A stretch of 64,000 nucleotides of DNA from Acidobacteriota bacterium (GCA_029263395.1 JAJCXO010000189.1:1-64000), one strand, 5' to 3'. Shown: positions 34,680 to 44,369, numbered from the stretch's first letter. Translations and numbers: made by a program. Notes: generated by a model from the sequence alone, not told the origin.

Positions 34680-37058
34680 ATGTCGGTGGTTAGCGGACTG
34701 AACGAGTGGATGATCCTGCGCATCTTGGTAGGGCTGTGGAGCCTGGCGTTGGGCGCCATGGCTTCGACTCCTCTGAGCACCACGACAACCACCCCTGCGG
34801 CAGGTTCTACCAGGGCCTGGAATCTCGTCGGTTTTGGGGCCCGTGGTCCGGTGACCCTGGAGCTTGTGCCCGACGCCTCGCTGTGTCCACTGACGGCATC
34901 CCGCCAGCAGACTGTAAAGGTGGCAGGCACGGTGCCAGGCATGGTGACGTCGGAGGCCGTTGCACAGTCGACACGGGGCTGCCCAGCCTGGACGGTGAGC
35001 TGTGCTGGGGATGCCTACTGCTCCGCTACCCTTTCCGACACCGAATCGTCCGAGACCGGATCCCCAGCGGTCAACCAGGCTCCCCTGGCGATCAGTGTTT
35101 ATCCCGCAGTCGACGTCCAAGGTGTTGTTGTGGTGCCCCGCACCGTAGACCTGCCCGAGACGGTGAGCATCTCTGGGCGCGTACGCCCCGGACAACCACT
35201 AGTTCCTGGTGAACCAGAACTCGCCTTCGCCACCACCTCGACGCTGAGCGCCGAGGGTGCCATCGCGTTCAAGATTCCGGCGGGCACTGTTGATCTGCGA
35301 CTTGCCGCCGAAACGCTCTCTCCGGCCTATCGCTGGAACGTGCACCCCGTCGACGGAACCATCGATCTCGGACGTCTCGAACTGGTGCCTGGCGGCTCGC
35401 TGTTGGGCTACGTCATCGCCCACGACACCGAGCTGCCAGTGCCAGATGTGACGATCACCGCGATCCCGGCCGGAATCGAAAACGCACCGATCGACGATCA
35501 AGAAGCGAACCGGAACACCCGAACGCCTGCTACCCGCAGCAACACACGCGGCAGCTTTCAGCTGACCGCCCTCGCCCCCGGCGCCTATCGACTACGCGCC
35601 GAGCACCCGGATTACCTGCCTGTGGAGCCAGCGGAGATTCGGGTCGTCCGCAACGCCGAAACCATTCTAGGCAGCGACATCGTGCTCAGCGACCCGCTCC
35701 AGCTGAGTGTGACGATCGATCCGCCCATCTCGCCGAGCGGACATCCCTGGCAAGTCGCGCTGGAGAGCCTCGCGACCTCACGGCAGACCGACACGACCGA
35801 GGCCAATGCCAATGGACGAGCGGTGTTCGAGCATCTGGCCCCCACCGCTCTGCGTGTCCGCGTAGGCGCCGAAGACGCCTTCGGGGTTTTCGAAACCACC
35901 CTCGAGCTGAGGTCAGACCAAGAACTGACGGTTGAGATTCCGATTGTCGAGGTCTTGGGACGGGTGACGTTAACCGACGAGCCGGTGATCGGAACCTTGA
36001 AGATCGGCACCGGCAACAGTGATTTGTGGACAACACCCCTCGATCACGAAGGCCACTTCTCGACCTGGCTTCGAGAACCTAAGCTCAACGTGCTTTTTCT
36101 CACCGTCAACAGCAAATCCTTCGCCAGCCCGGCAGAAGTGATCGTCGAAAACATCGTCGTTGACGACGGCAAGATCGAACTCGATGTCGAGTTGCTCGAT
36201 CTCGAGATCTCGGGGACCGTGACCGATCGTCGTGGAACACCCATCCGTGATGCTCTGGTCATCGCCCGGGAGCGGACCCGAATCGTCGCCAAGGTCTACA
36301 GCAACAGCGACGGCGCCTTCTCCATGCGGCCGCCTCAAGCTGGCGAGCTTCGGCTCAAGGCCAGTCGCAAGGGTCTGGGGGACTCCCGGGAACAGTTTTT
36401 GACTCTCAGCGAGAGCACACCAGCGATCGAAGCCGAGTTGGTCATCTACCCCAATCGCTGGCTCGAAGGGTCGGTGACGGGACCGAGCGGCGAGCCGGTG
36501 GCGGGGGCCCGAGTCATTACCTTTTCGGTCGACCAGGATCTGGTGGCCGATACCGTCGGAACAGACCTCGAGGGTCACTTCCGTGCCGAGGTAGCTCCCG
36601 AGTCGCAAGAGGTCGTTTTGTTGATCGCTGCGCAGGGCTACCCCTTTTGGTCAGCCTGCATCGACTCCCGACAGCCGGCTTCAATTCAGCTGGCGGCGGC
36701 CGGGGGTCATCTCGAACTGCGGATCGACCGCGAGAACCAAGATGACAAATCGAAGCCTGAACACTTCAGCGGCGGTCCGCTGTTCGTCAACGAGTTGGGT
36801 GGCGCAGCGCCACTCAATGAAGTGTGGGCATGGGCACGGCGGCACGGCGTCGACTCGTCTTTTGAAGACGAAGCAGGGGCGGGCTATAGGTTTCCCAACG
36901 TTTCCCCGGGCCGCTGGGCTGCCGCATGGTCAACAGGCAGCTTGGCGGAGCATGTGATCCATAGTTGTAACTTGGCTTTCGGGCAGGGACAGGGATCAGA
37001 TTGGGCCACGGTCAAACCAGGTGCCACCTCGCGCTTGGTTCTCAATCGCCGCCCATGA
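34680..37058 (+). CDS. secreted protein with carboxypeptidase-regulatory-like repeats
   Basis: 792 residues with an N-terminal signal (ILRILVGLWSLALGAMAS); a second ATG at 34710 would also leave it intact, and neither has a strong Shine-Dalgarno sequence. The body consists of repeated transthyretin-like (CarboxypepD_reg) domains: GSLLGYVIAHDTELPVPDVT ... GSFQLTALAPGAYRLRAEHP; LEISGTVTDRRGTPIRDALV; WLEGSVTGPSGEPVAGARVI. Each has the typical Gly-Pro turn and a closing YRL or LRL strand. Such proteins are extracytoplasmic and common in Acidobacteriota; the specific role is unknown. It is transcribed away from the RT gene and is followed by a small secreted peptide and a TPR pseudogene. Confidence 0.8.
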   Translation: MSVVSGLNEWMILRILVGLWSLALGAMASTPLSTTTTTPAAGSTRAWNLVGFGARGPVTLELVPDASLCPLTASRQQTVKVAGTVPGMVTSEAVAQSTRGCPAWTVSCAGDAYCSATLSDTESSETGSPAVNQAPLAISVYPAVDVQGVVVVPRTVDLPETVSISGRVRPGQPLVPGEPELAFATTSTLSAEGAIAFKIPAGTVDLRLAAETLSPAYRWNVHPVDGTIDLGRLELVPGGSLLGYVIAHDTELPVPDVTITAIPAGIENAPIDDQEANRNTRTPATRSNTRGSFQLTALAPGAYRLRAEHPDYLPVEPAEIRVVRNAETILGSDIVLSDPLQLSVTIDPPISPSGHPWQVALESLATSRQTDTTEANANGRAVFEHLAPTALRVRVGAEDAFGVFETTLELRSDQELTVEIPIVEVLGRVTLTDEPVIGTLKIGTGNSDLWTTPLDHEGHFSTWLREPKLNVLFLTVNSKSFASPAEVIVENIVVDDGKIELDVELLDLEISGTVTDRRGTPIRDALVIARERTRIVAKVYSNSDGAFSMRPPQAGELRLKASRKGLGDSREQFLTLSESTPAIEAELVIYPNRWLEGSVTGPSGEPVAGARVITFSVDQDLVADTVGTDLEGHFRAEVAPESQEVVLLIAAQGYPFWSACIDSRQPASIQLAAAGGHLELRIDRENQDDKSKPEHFSGGPLFVNELGGAAPLNEVWAWARRHGVDSSFEDEAGAGYRFPNVSPGRWAAAWSTGSLAEHVIHSCNLAFGQGQGSDWATVKPGATSRLVLNRRP

Positions 37059-37095
37059 CCCGCCGAAGGCTTCAACCTGAAAGGTGCTGGAAGAG

Positions 37096-37257
37096 ATGAA
37101 CATCAAGACAATGGTTTGGCTAACCGCTGGGATCGTTGTTCTTGGCTTGAGTACCCCAACCATAAAAGCCGGCTGGTCGCGGACTTGTGGGACGCGAACG
37201 ACGTCAATTCCGGAGCCAGGGAGCCCGGAGCCAGGCTCGAGCTCTACTGAGACCTGA
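37096..37257 (+). CDS. 53-residue predicted secreted peptide
   Basis: ATG at 37096, 37 bases after the preceding stop, with AAGGTG about nine bases upstream. It encodes a signal-like N-terminus (MNIKTMVWLTAGIVVLGLST) followed by a short Cys-containing tail ending SIPEPGSPEPGSSSTET. No homology recognised. It is too short to be sure, but a positive N-terminus, a hydrophobic core and an AxA-like site (IKAGW) in correct order favour a real small exported product. Confidence 0.45.
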   Translation: MNIKTMVWLTAGIVVLGLSTPTIKAGWSRTCGTRTTSIPEPGSPEPGSSSTET

Positions 37258-37309
37258 ACAACGTTATCTGTCATGCTTGACCAAGCGGGTTGCCACAAAG
37301 GAGAGACCT

Positions 37310-37501
37310 ATGAACTTTCTTGAGACTGTTCTGATATCGATCTGATTGGTCAGCCCAGCCTTCGGAAACGAGGCGTTCAAAGACCTACGGGGACAAGCGA
37401 TGCATCGCGCCAAGGACCTGCTGGACCAGGACAGCGGCCAGGACGGTATACATCAGCTGGAACAAGGCCTCGGACTAGCGCGGCGTGCTGACACCCTCTA
37501 A
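37310..37501 (+). pseudogene. decayed 5' copy of the TPR-protein gene
   Basis: From about 37298 the sequence repeats the ribosome-binding site and first part of the TPR gene at 25312-25530 (AAGGAGAGACCTATGAA; CCCAGCCTTCGGAAACGAGG). Codon 12, TGT in the intact gene, is TGA here. About ten codons (ADLEQQYPQW) are deleted in frame, and the copy ends at ADTL-stop where the intact gene continues. The rest of the 548-bp gap 37059-37606 holds the 53-residue ORF and a possible promoter for the next gene. Confidence 0.88.
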
Positions 37502-37588
37502 CGTTGGGCTACCCGGCTTCAAATACCCAACCCTGCAAGCGACAAGTAGCTGGCGCGCCCGATTCAAAAGGGTCGAAACAAAGTAGGA

Positions 37589-37594
37589 TACAAT
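37589..37594 (+). promoter_or_regulatory. possible -10 box of the Hsp70/SEDS/GTPase cluster
   Basis: TACAAT, five of six matches to the consensus, 12 bases before the first ATG of the cluster. The -35 is poor. If used, the transcript would have almost no leader, which fits the absence of a Shine-Dalgarno site before the 37607 start. Confidence 0.3.
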
Positions 37595-37606
37595 CCCGTA
37601 TCTGAA

Positions 37607-39118
37607 ATGACTTCACGAGCAACTTCGATGCCGTTGGGACGACAATCTGTGACAGCTCCCGCTGCCAAAGGAGATGACGTCGAAGGCTCTGCCAGCCTCG
37701 GCTTCGACCCTGGCGAATACGAAACCAAACTGCTGCTCACGGCCGACGGCCAACGTCATCAGCTAGTCGTTGCGTCGCGTGGGCGTAGCGTCGAAGACGT
37801 GCTGACGGCGGCTGTCGCCCAGATCCGTCAGCAAGTGCCAGCCCTCTCCCGAATACCCGTCCTGGGTCTAGCTACTGCTCTCGACCCCGCTGCTGCCAAA
37901 AGCTTCCGTGGTCTCTTGCGGCAGACCTTTCCGCACATCGAGCTCGCCGAAGCCGACCTCGATCCGCGAGCCGTCGCCTGGTATGCGTTGGAGCGACCGC
38001 CTAAGGGGACGCTTTGGAACCTCGACGTCGGCTGGCGAGAGGTCCGGTTGGCGACCGTGACACAGACGAACGGGGGTCCCCGGGTCGAGAGCTTCGAGAA
38101 GGTTGCCGAATATCACGGCCAACTGATCGACCAAGGATTTCTCAACACTCTCAAAGAGTACAACCAAGTCGACGATGTCGCAGCCGCCTACCGCGACGTC
38201 GAGGGCCCGGACTACTCCGAGGCGGTACGCCTCAAGCTCGAGCTTTCTACCCAGAAGGTCGTCTCGATCGCTGGCGCGTCTGTGCGTGGCCGAACCGTCC
38301 GTAGGGATTTGCTGGCAACGGCCTGGCGGAACTATCCCCAGGGTCTCGTCGACGAACCCCTGCGTCAGCGGATGGCGCAAGCGGGCGGAAGCCTGCTCTT
38401 CACCGGCGCCAGCTGCCGGCTGCCGCTGCTGAGGAAACACCTTTCGGACAAGTTGCCCAAAGAGCTCGAGCAGCTGGCGCCGCCCGGCGACGATCCAGGC
38501 TTTGTCCGGGCCTTCGGCCTACAACGCCTGGCCGCGGATGCCGCCCGGGAGCTGCTGGCGAGTCGAGCGCCCACCTCCCTCGAGCCGCCGGAGCTAGAAA
38601 CACCGGTCCTGGAGACACCGATCCTGGAGAAACCGGTCCTGGAGACACCGGCCCTGCAGACACCGGTCCTGGAGACACCGGTCCTGGAGACACCTGGAAT
38701 AGCTAGCCCAGCCGTCGACGAACCGCCCGAGATGCTTGACACCAAACGGATCGCGCGTCTGAGCCTGCGCCTGGCCGGCGAGCTTCAACCCCTCTTCGAC
38801 GTCGTCGACGGCCAAGCCCACCCGCGTCAGATCAACTGTCAGCCGATTCCCGAGGCCCTCCACCGCGACGGTGCGGCAGAGATCGAGCTACAATGTTTTC
38901 TGGCATCCACCACAGACCTGCGGGACCCTCGAGGCTGTCCGCGCTACCTCGGCGGACGCTCCTTGCCGGTCCCCACCAACGGCGACGGCTTCCAGCTGAG
39001 CTTCCGCCTGCTGCGACAAGGCCCATTGCGCTTGAGGGTCCGGGTTCAAACCCGGGACGCGAAGCTTTTTGACAAGGAGATCGACTGGCATGTGGAGGAG
39101 ACAGCGGACGACAATTAG
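37607..39118 (+). CDS. actin/Hsp70-fold ATPase-like protein
   Basis: 503 residues, cytoplasmic (no signal or membrane helix). The first 330 or so follow an actin-like ATPase layout: a phosphate-1-like strand (SLGFDPGEYETKLLL), a phosphate-2-like strand (GTLWNLDVGWREVRLATV) and an adenosine-like motif (GGSLLFTGASCRLPLLRKHL). Several usual Asp and Gly positions differ from Hsp70/FtsA, so catalysis is uncertain. A linker of pentapeptide repeats (LETPV, about 325-365) leads to a C-terminal beta-rich domain (LFDVVDGQAHPRQINCQPIP). It opens the eight-gene cluster and overlaps the next gene by 29 bases. It probably pairs with the Hsp70-type protein encoded next. Confidence 0.75.
   Translation: MTSRATSMPLGRQSVTAPAAKGDDVEGSASLGFDPGEYETKLLLTADGQRHQLVVASRGRSVEDVLTAAVAQIRQQVPALSRIPVLGLATALDPAAAKSFRGLLRQTFPHIELAEADLDPRAVAWYALERPPKGTLWNLDVGWREVRLATVTQTNGGPRVESFEKVAEYHGQLIDQGFLNTLKEYNQVDDVAAAYRDVEGPDYSEAVRLKLELSTQKVVSIAGASVRGRTVRRDLLATAWRNYPQGLVDEPLRQRMAQAGGSLLFTGASCRLPLLRKHLSDKLPKELEQLAPPGDDPGFVRAFGLQRLAADAARELLASRAPTSLEPPELETPVLETPILEKPVLETPALQTPVLETPVLETPGIASPAVDEPPEMLDTKRIARLSLRLAGELQPLFDVVDGQAHPRQINCQPIPEALHRDGAAEIELQCFLASTTDLRDPRGCPRYLGGRSLPVPTNGDGFQLSFRLLRQGPLRLRVRVQTRDAKLFDKEIDWHVEETADDN
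38596..38693 (+). repeat. 15-bp tandem repeats encoding LETPV
   Basis: About seven imperfect 15-bp repeats of the type CTGGAGACACCGGTC within the preceding gene, giving (LETPV)n with variants LETPI, LEKPV and LQTPV. It is a flexible linker region that is prone to length change. Confidence 0.85.
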
Positions 39119-42100
39119 AGGCCCCGCTGCGGCCTGCCGGCAGTGGGCGATACTGGCGTTGGTGATGGCGGCGAACGCGACCGCTCAAGAGGTCGTCGAG
39201 TCTCCCACCGAGCCGCGGGTATTCGCCGTGCTCACCGACTGGACCGGCCACCACATCCGTGACTCGAGTCGAGCCCAGCGACTGCGCGAGGGCGTCCGGG
39301 ACCGTCTGAAACCGCTGCTCTTCGATCAGCCCAGTCAGCTCGGCTTCGATCCCGAGCGCGATCGGCTGCTGGTGGCCCGCTTCGGTCTGGTCACCGACCG
39401 CTCAGGAATCGAGCCGCTGCGCGACTTCTTGCAGATCCAGATCGACATCGACCAACCACGGCCGACGGCCCAGGCCTTCGCCAACGCCTTCCGGGTCATT
39501 CCGGGCATGCACCAACGGAGCGACGGGTCGCGTGGCGCGCAATGGGGTTTCCCCTCGGTGGTGTGGTCCATGGCGGTCGATCACATCAACCGCAGAGCCC
39601 GCAACCTCGGCTTGACCTACGAGTCGATCGTGCTGGTCGTGATCACCGACGACGTGCCAAATTCGAAGGGCCGTAGCGAACGCACCATCTGTGAGCGAAC
39701 CTTCAGTCAATATCCGCCCTACGGCAAGAGGGACGCCAGACGTTTCAAACGCTTCTTCGACCTCTACTCGCGCGAGCTCGAACTCGAGCCGCTGGACGTC
39801 GCCATCGATCCGATCAACGGTGTCGGCGAGGACGACAAGGCCCAGCTGCATGCCTATCGCATCGCGCCGGTGGCCGCCGGTATCAATCTCAATCGGGTTT
39901 TCGACTATGACGTCGAGAAATTCAGCCTCCGGGCCGACGGCCAGTTCCATGGCCAAGTGTCCCTCGAGCTCGACCTCAGCCCGTTGGCTCCGGCGCTGAT
40001 CGACGGCCTGAGCATCGAGTTGCATCCTGCCGACGGCGGCCAGATCCATGGGCCGGCGCTGGTGATGTCGGACGAAGAGCGTCAGACCGTTTGGAATCAA
40101 TTGCCGGCAGAGCTCGGCACCACGAGCACCGCGCCGCGCGAGCTTCAGCTCCAGGCTGCCGGTCGCCTGCTATTTCCAGAGGTCGAAGAGCTCTCGCAAT
40201 TCCGTTCCGAGCTGCGCTACGAGAGCCCAAGGCCGGTCGAAGTCGAGGGCCTGCTCGAGCTCGACGACGGCAGCTTGCTGACCGCCGATAAGATGCGGCC
40301 GGACGAAACTCCCAAAGCGGCCAAGGAACGTATCGATGGCCTCCTCGGCACCTGGGAAAAGCTCACCGGGATCGTCCTGGCTCTGCTCACCGCATTTGTT
40401 GTCGGAGCCATCTACTATCGTGCCCGCTTCGTACGACCCCCGCTGCTCGCTATCAAAACTTCCGATCCGGGCCGGCCGCTCATCAACTGGCGGGCGCCCG
40501 AAGAGATCTTGGCCGCGGTGCCGGTGGGCTCGATCGAAATCGGGAATCAGCGCTCGCGAGGCGGAGTGCACAAAGAGTGGACCGCCACCCTCGCAGTCAC
40601 CGACGTGCAGTCTGACTACACGCTGGTGGTTGCCGACGGCCAGCCACCAATCGATCTCTTCACTTTCGATTCCGACGGCGCGGTCAAACCTTCCTCCGAC
40701 GAAATCATCGGCAAGGCTGGCGAGAGCATTCCGCTGTTCTTGCGCGCCAACCAGATCGAGGACCTGGGCTCACCGGGTTTACCTCGCCCAGACGGCAGTT
40801 ATCGCGGTCAGCTCGAGGTCACGATCGAGATCCGCAGCGACAAGAAGATCACCGACCCGAGCTGTGTTCTGACACTGGCGACCGTCTACCTCGCGCCAAA
40901 AGTCGAGCCGCGGTTACAGTGGGCGAACGATCCTGAGCTCGCCGACAAGGTCCACCTCTACACCGAGCTGCAACACCAGCCAGCGGAGGTTCGGCGGGTG
41001 AGCATCATCCACGACTCCGACCGCCAGACGCTCTGGCCGCAGCCGGTCCAGCTGGCGGTGCTCGACCCGGACGGACGCTCCGTCCGCGGACTCGAGCTGC
41101 GGGTACCCATCGACGCCCGGCGCGAAGAGGAGATCGAAGTCGACGGCGCCAGCGCCAGGATCCAGCGCTTCGGCTGCCGCCGCGCGGTTGAAATCCCGGT
41201 CCTCTACACTGCCCGCGACCTCGCCTCACCGATCATCCGCGATACCGAGATCGCCCTTCAGCTCTACAGCCTAGACAGCGGCGATCCGCGACCGGCGTCG
41301 GCGGTGGAGGCGGTGAGCTTCAAGGTTGGCCTGGCAAGCCGCGGCGCGCATCCGATCTTGCGCATGGAGACGTTCAAAGACAAACAACTTGTGCGGATCG
41401 TCGACTATCCGGACGAGGCCGAGCCGGCGCCGGAGACCTTCGAGCTGCAGGCCGCCTATCCACGGATTCCGGCCAACGCCGCGGTCGTCGACCCCTGGCA
41501 CCGCCTGGCCACCCTCGAGTTCGGCAACCGTGCCGAGCGTTCGCCGGACGGCCGTGGTGAGGTCAGCTTCAAGGTCGGGGTTGCCGACATCACGCCGGAC
41601 CTCGAGGCCCTCGGCCTCAGTGAAGACGTATTCCGCGCCTGTCTGCGGCTAGTCGACCGAGCACAGCGCGAGGATGACTCGGCCGCCCTCACCAATTATC
41701 TCGACAACCAACCCTTTGGCACTTTGCAGCCCGCTCCCAACGCTGTGGTGACGTATCAGCTCGAGCTCGATCACAGCGGCTTCGATCAATTGCAGACCGA
41801 AACCGCCCGGATCGACTTCACCCTGCACTTCGAGGGCTGGCTCGACGGTCGTCCGGCAGCGATATTGAGCAAGAAGTTCTCGCTGCCCATGGTGGCCAAC
41901 TACGGCGATCGCTGGTTTCTGATGGACATGGGCACCAGTACCATTGTCGCTTCGGTGATGGACGTCAATCGCAACACCCGTCAACTGCTCGAGCTCGTCG
42001 ACACAGAAAAGGCTAGCGCCGTCTCCTCCGACGGCCACGAATGCCACTTCCTGGCATCAACCCTCTTCATGCGGCGTCATACCGAGAGCGGAGACTACTT

Positions 42101-44369
42101 CCTGGAATTCAAAGACCCGGCCGAGAAAGACGCCACCACCCAAGAGGCAGTCGCCGACGCTGGGCGGTTGCTGCCACCCTTCAAACTATTGGTCGGCAGC
42201 AAACATCTGCCACTGACCGAGGACGACCTCGACCGTCTCGGACTCGACCAGCGACCCAAGATCGACGATGTGTTGCGCGAAGCGATCAGGACCCTGGTCG
42301 ATGAAAAGATCGCTCCCGCTCTCAGCCGAGCCAAAGACGAGGCCCAGCGCGAGCTGCCACCGCAAGTGCTGCTGACGATCCCCAACACCTTCACTCCGGC
42401 CCATGCCGACGTAATTCGCGAGGTTTTCAAGAACGAGCTCGGCGCCCGACGCGTCGCGTTCTTGAGCGAAAGCGACGCCATCTGCTGGCACTACCAAACC
42501 CGGGTCGAGAAGAACGAGGAACGACTCCCGGAGCACTTGCGGGGCGGCCTCGAATACGTGCTGGTGGTCGACATTGGCGCCGGCACCACCGACCTCACCT
42601 ACGTCGCCATCGAACGTCGAGGATCGGACGAGATGGAGAGCGCCACCATCTTGCATCGGGACGGATTTCGCATCGCCGGCAACAACGTCGATACCTGTTT
42701 CGGCCGCATCTTGCATCACAAGCTGGCCAGCCTCAGCCAAGCCAGCGAAAGCCGCTTCCTCTACCGCTCCGATCAACAGATCTTTGCTGACGGACCAACC
42801 TCGGGCGAGGTTCTCGAAGAAGCGCGGCTCTATCCGATCGTCCAGGGGTTGCGTCGCCTCAAGGCCAACCTGGCGTCGTTTCGCGGTGAGCCCCTGGCGC
42901 TCAGCGTCGACGCCGACCTGTTGTTGCGAGAACAGAAAACTGGCAGCACAATCGCGCCTTGGTTGGGGATCGAAACCGGGGAGGGCGGACTCGAGAACGA
43001 AATCCGGTTCGAGCGCCACGAGCTTCTCAACGCTCCGGCCTACAGCCAACTAGTCCATGGCGAGATGAGCGCCGAAGTGCTCGAGCACTTCTTCGCCGGC
43101 TGCCCAGCGAGCTGGGAAGGCGCTCCAGAAGGGTGGACTCGGGACGGCCGTTTTCCGGTGGACACCTTGATTCTCACCGGCCGCGGAGCACTCACCCCCG
43201 GTTTGCGGAAAGCCCTCGAGGAGACGCTCGAGCGATACCGCCTGGACACCACGCAACCGATCTGGCAGCCGGAGTTCAGCCGCCGCGGCACGCCGGACGA
43301 CCTCAAGCTTGCGGTCATCCAAGGCGGCAACGACTACATCGAAAAATTTGGCCCAGACTCCGGCGCCAGCAACCGTGACCGCTTGCGGGACCGCGGTCTC
43401 TACGAGGACTACTATCTCTACACCGGTCCCGGCCAGAGCTTCAGAACACCCCACCCCATCCTCGACCGTGACCAGCACGAGATCAAGACAACCCCAAGCT
43501 TCGGCGCTGGCGGACCGCTCGTCAGCCGCTTCACTCGCACCCGCGTGCCGTTTCTCGACGACGATGGCTCCGTCATGGTGCTTTCCACCTCGAGCCGCAA
43601 GCCGCCGCCGAAGCCGAACGATCCAGCGGTGCCGATCCGGCCGCTATGCCAATTCCGCCAAGGCAACCTGAATCACGAGGTCGATATCTACTTCGAGGTC
43701 GACAGCAACCGAGACTACAAGCTACGGGTCAATGGCCGCGACATTCGCGGCAGCGAGAATCGATATGACAGCGAGCTTTTCGAGCAGGGTCCGGGGGTGC
43801 TCGAAAACATGTGGCCGGGGCGTCCATGCAGCCCCGGCAAGGCTGCTGACTACTTCACGTCGTCGCTGCCGCGTGCGGGCTCCGGCTTCGGGGCCGTTTC
43901 GACCTCCGCTGCGGCTAGTGCGTCGCCGGTCAACGAGGTTCCTAACGAGACGCCACAGACTCCCGCCGAGCCTCCTTCACCTGACTCCGAGCGATCGAAG
44001 GTCTCTTCACCACAGTATTCGCCGGCAAGCGATGCGGGCACGCCGCCGGTCGGCCCCCAGCCCGGCACCAACCCGACAACCCAGGCCGTTGCCCCGCCGG
44101 TTCCGGTGGTTCCCAAGACTGAGCCTGATCCTGCCGTCGAGCCCCCAAGGGTGGAGCCAGGCGGGATCGAGCCTGTCGAGGTAGAGTCCAGCGAAGTAGA
44201 GTCCAGCGAAGTAGAGTCCAGCGAAGTAGAGTCCAGCGGAGTAGAGTCCAACGAGGTGGAACTCGGTCGTAGCCTGACCGCCGAAGACAGCGGAAAGGGT
44301 TCAACACCCCCCACCACGCACCCCAAGAAACCTGGACCGGCTATGTCCTTCCCGAAATTCGACGGATGA
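39090..44369 (+). CDS. membrane protein joining a periplasmic vWA-like domain to a cytoplasmic Hsp70-type ATPase
   Basis: 1,759 residues. The ATG at 39090 opens a signal peptide (WAILALVMAANATAQ). About 30-260 is vWA-like (VFAVLTDWTGHHI; IVLVVITDDVPNSKG) without a clear MIDAS DxSxS. One membrane helix follows at about 425-447 (TGIVLALLTAFVVGAIYY), then beta-rich domains. From about 940 comes an Hsp70/actin ATPase: phosphate-1 WFLMDMGTSTIVASVMD, LLTIPNTFTPAHADVIREVF, phosphate-2 VLVVDIGAGTTDLTYVAIE (about 1157) and the adenosine motif TLILTGRGALTPGLRKAL (about 1357). The tail is low complexity with VESSE repeats. If the topology is right, it couples a periplasmic sensor to a cytoplasmic ATPase. 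It overlaps both neighbours, so translation is coupled. SrfB-like Hsp70 proteins are a distant comparison. Confidence 0.82.
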   Translation: MWRRQRTTIRGPAAACRQWAILALVMAANATAQEVVESPTEPRVFAVLTDWTGHHIRDSSRAQRLREGVRDRLKPLLFDQPSQLGFDPERDRLLVARFGLVTDRSGIEPLRDFLQIQIDIDQPRPTAQAFANAFRVIPGMHQRSDGSRGAQWGFPSVVWSMAVDHINRRARNLGLTYESIVLVVITDDVPNSKGRSERTICERTFSQYPPYGKRDARRFKRFFDLYSRELELEPLDVAIDPINGVGEDDKAQLHAYRIAPVAAGINLNRVFDYDVEKFSLRADGQFHGQVSLELDLSPLAPALIDGLSIELHPADGGQIHGPALVMSDEERQTVWNQLPAELGTTSTAPRELQLQAAGRLLFPEVEELSQFRSELRYESPRPVEVEGLLELDDGSLLTADKMRPDETPKAAKERIDGLLGTWEKLTGIVLALLTAFVVGAIYYRARFVRPPLLAIKTSDPGRPLINWRAPEEILAAVPVGSIEIGNQRSRGGVHKEWTATLAVTDVQSDYTLVVADGQPPIDLFTFDSDGAVKPSSDEIIGKAGESIPLFLRANQIEDLGSPGLPRPDGSYRGQLEVTIEIRSDKKITDPSCVLTLATVYLAPKVEPRLQWANDPELADKVHLYTELQHQPAEVRRVSIIHDSDRQTLWPQPVQLAVLDPDGRSVRGLELRVPIDARREEEIEVDGASARIQRFGCRRAVEIPVLYTARDLASPIIRDTEIALQLYSLDSGDPRPASAVEAVSFKVGLASRGAHPILRMETFKDKQLVRIVDYPDEAEPAPETFELQAAYPRIPANAAVVDPWHRLATLEFGNRAERSPDGRGEVSFKVGVADITPDLEALGLSEDVFRACLRLVDRAQREDDSAALTNYLDNQPFGTLQPAPNAVVTYQLELDHSGFDQLQTETARIDFTLHFEGWLDGRPAAILSKKFSLPMVANYGDRWFLMDMGTSTIVASVMDVNRNTRQLLELVDTEKASAVSSDGHECHFLASTLFMRRHTESGDYFLEFKDPAEKDATTQEAVADAGRLLPPFKLLVGSKHLPLTEDDLDRLGLDQRPKIDDVLREAIRTLVDEKIAPALSRAKDEAQRELPPQVLLTIPNTFTPAHADVIREVFKNELGARRVAFLSESDAICWHYQTRVEKNEERLPEHLRGGLEYVLVVDIGAGTTDLTYVAIERRGSDEMESATILHRDGFRIAGNNVDTCFGRILHHKLASLSQASESRFLYRSDQQIFADGPTSGEVLEEARLYPIVQGLRRLKANLASFRGEPLALSVDADLLLREQKTGSTIAPWLGIETGEGGLENEIRFERHELLNAPAYSQLVHGEMSAEVLEHFFAGCPASWEGAPEGWTRDGRFPVDTLILTGRGALTPGLRKALEETLERYRLDTTQPIWQPEFSRRGTPDDLKLAVIQGGNDYIEKFGPDSGASNRDRLRDRGLYEDYYLYTGPGQSFRTPHPILDRDQHEIKTTPSFGAGGPLVSRFTRTRVPFLDDDGSVMVLSTSSRKPPPKPNDPAVPIRPLCQFRQGNLNHEVDIYFEVDSNRDYKLRVNGRDIRGSENRYDSELFEQGPGVLENMWPGRPCSPGKAADYFTSSLPRAGSGFGAVSTSAAASASPVNEVPNETPQTPAEPPSPDSERSKVSSPQYSPASDAGTPPVGPQPGTNPTTQAVAPPVPVVPKTEPDPAVEPPRVEPGGIEPVEVESSEVESSEVESSEVESSGVESNEVELGRSLTAEDSGKGSTPPTTHPKKPGPAMSFPKFDG
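44180..44251 (+). repeat. 15-bp tandem repeats encoding VESSE
   Basis: Four to five copies of GTAGAGTCCAGCGAA near the 3' end of the Hsp70-type gene, encoding (VESSE)n. This is an acidic, probably disordered tail likely to vary in length between strains. Confidence 0.85.
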
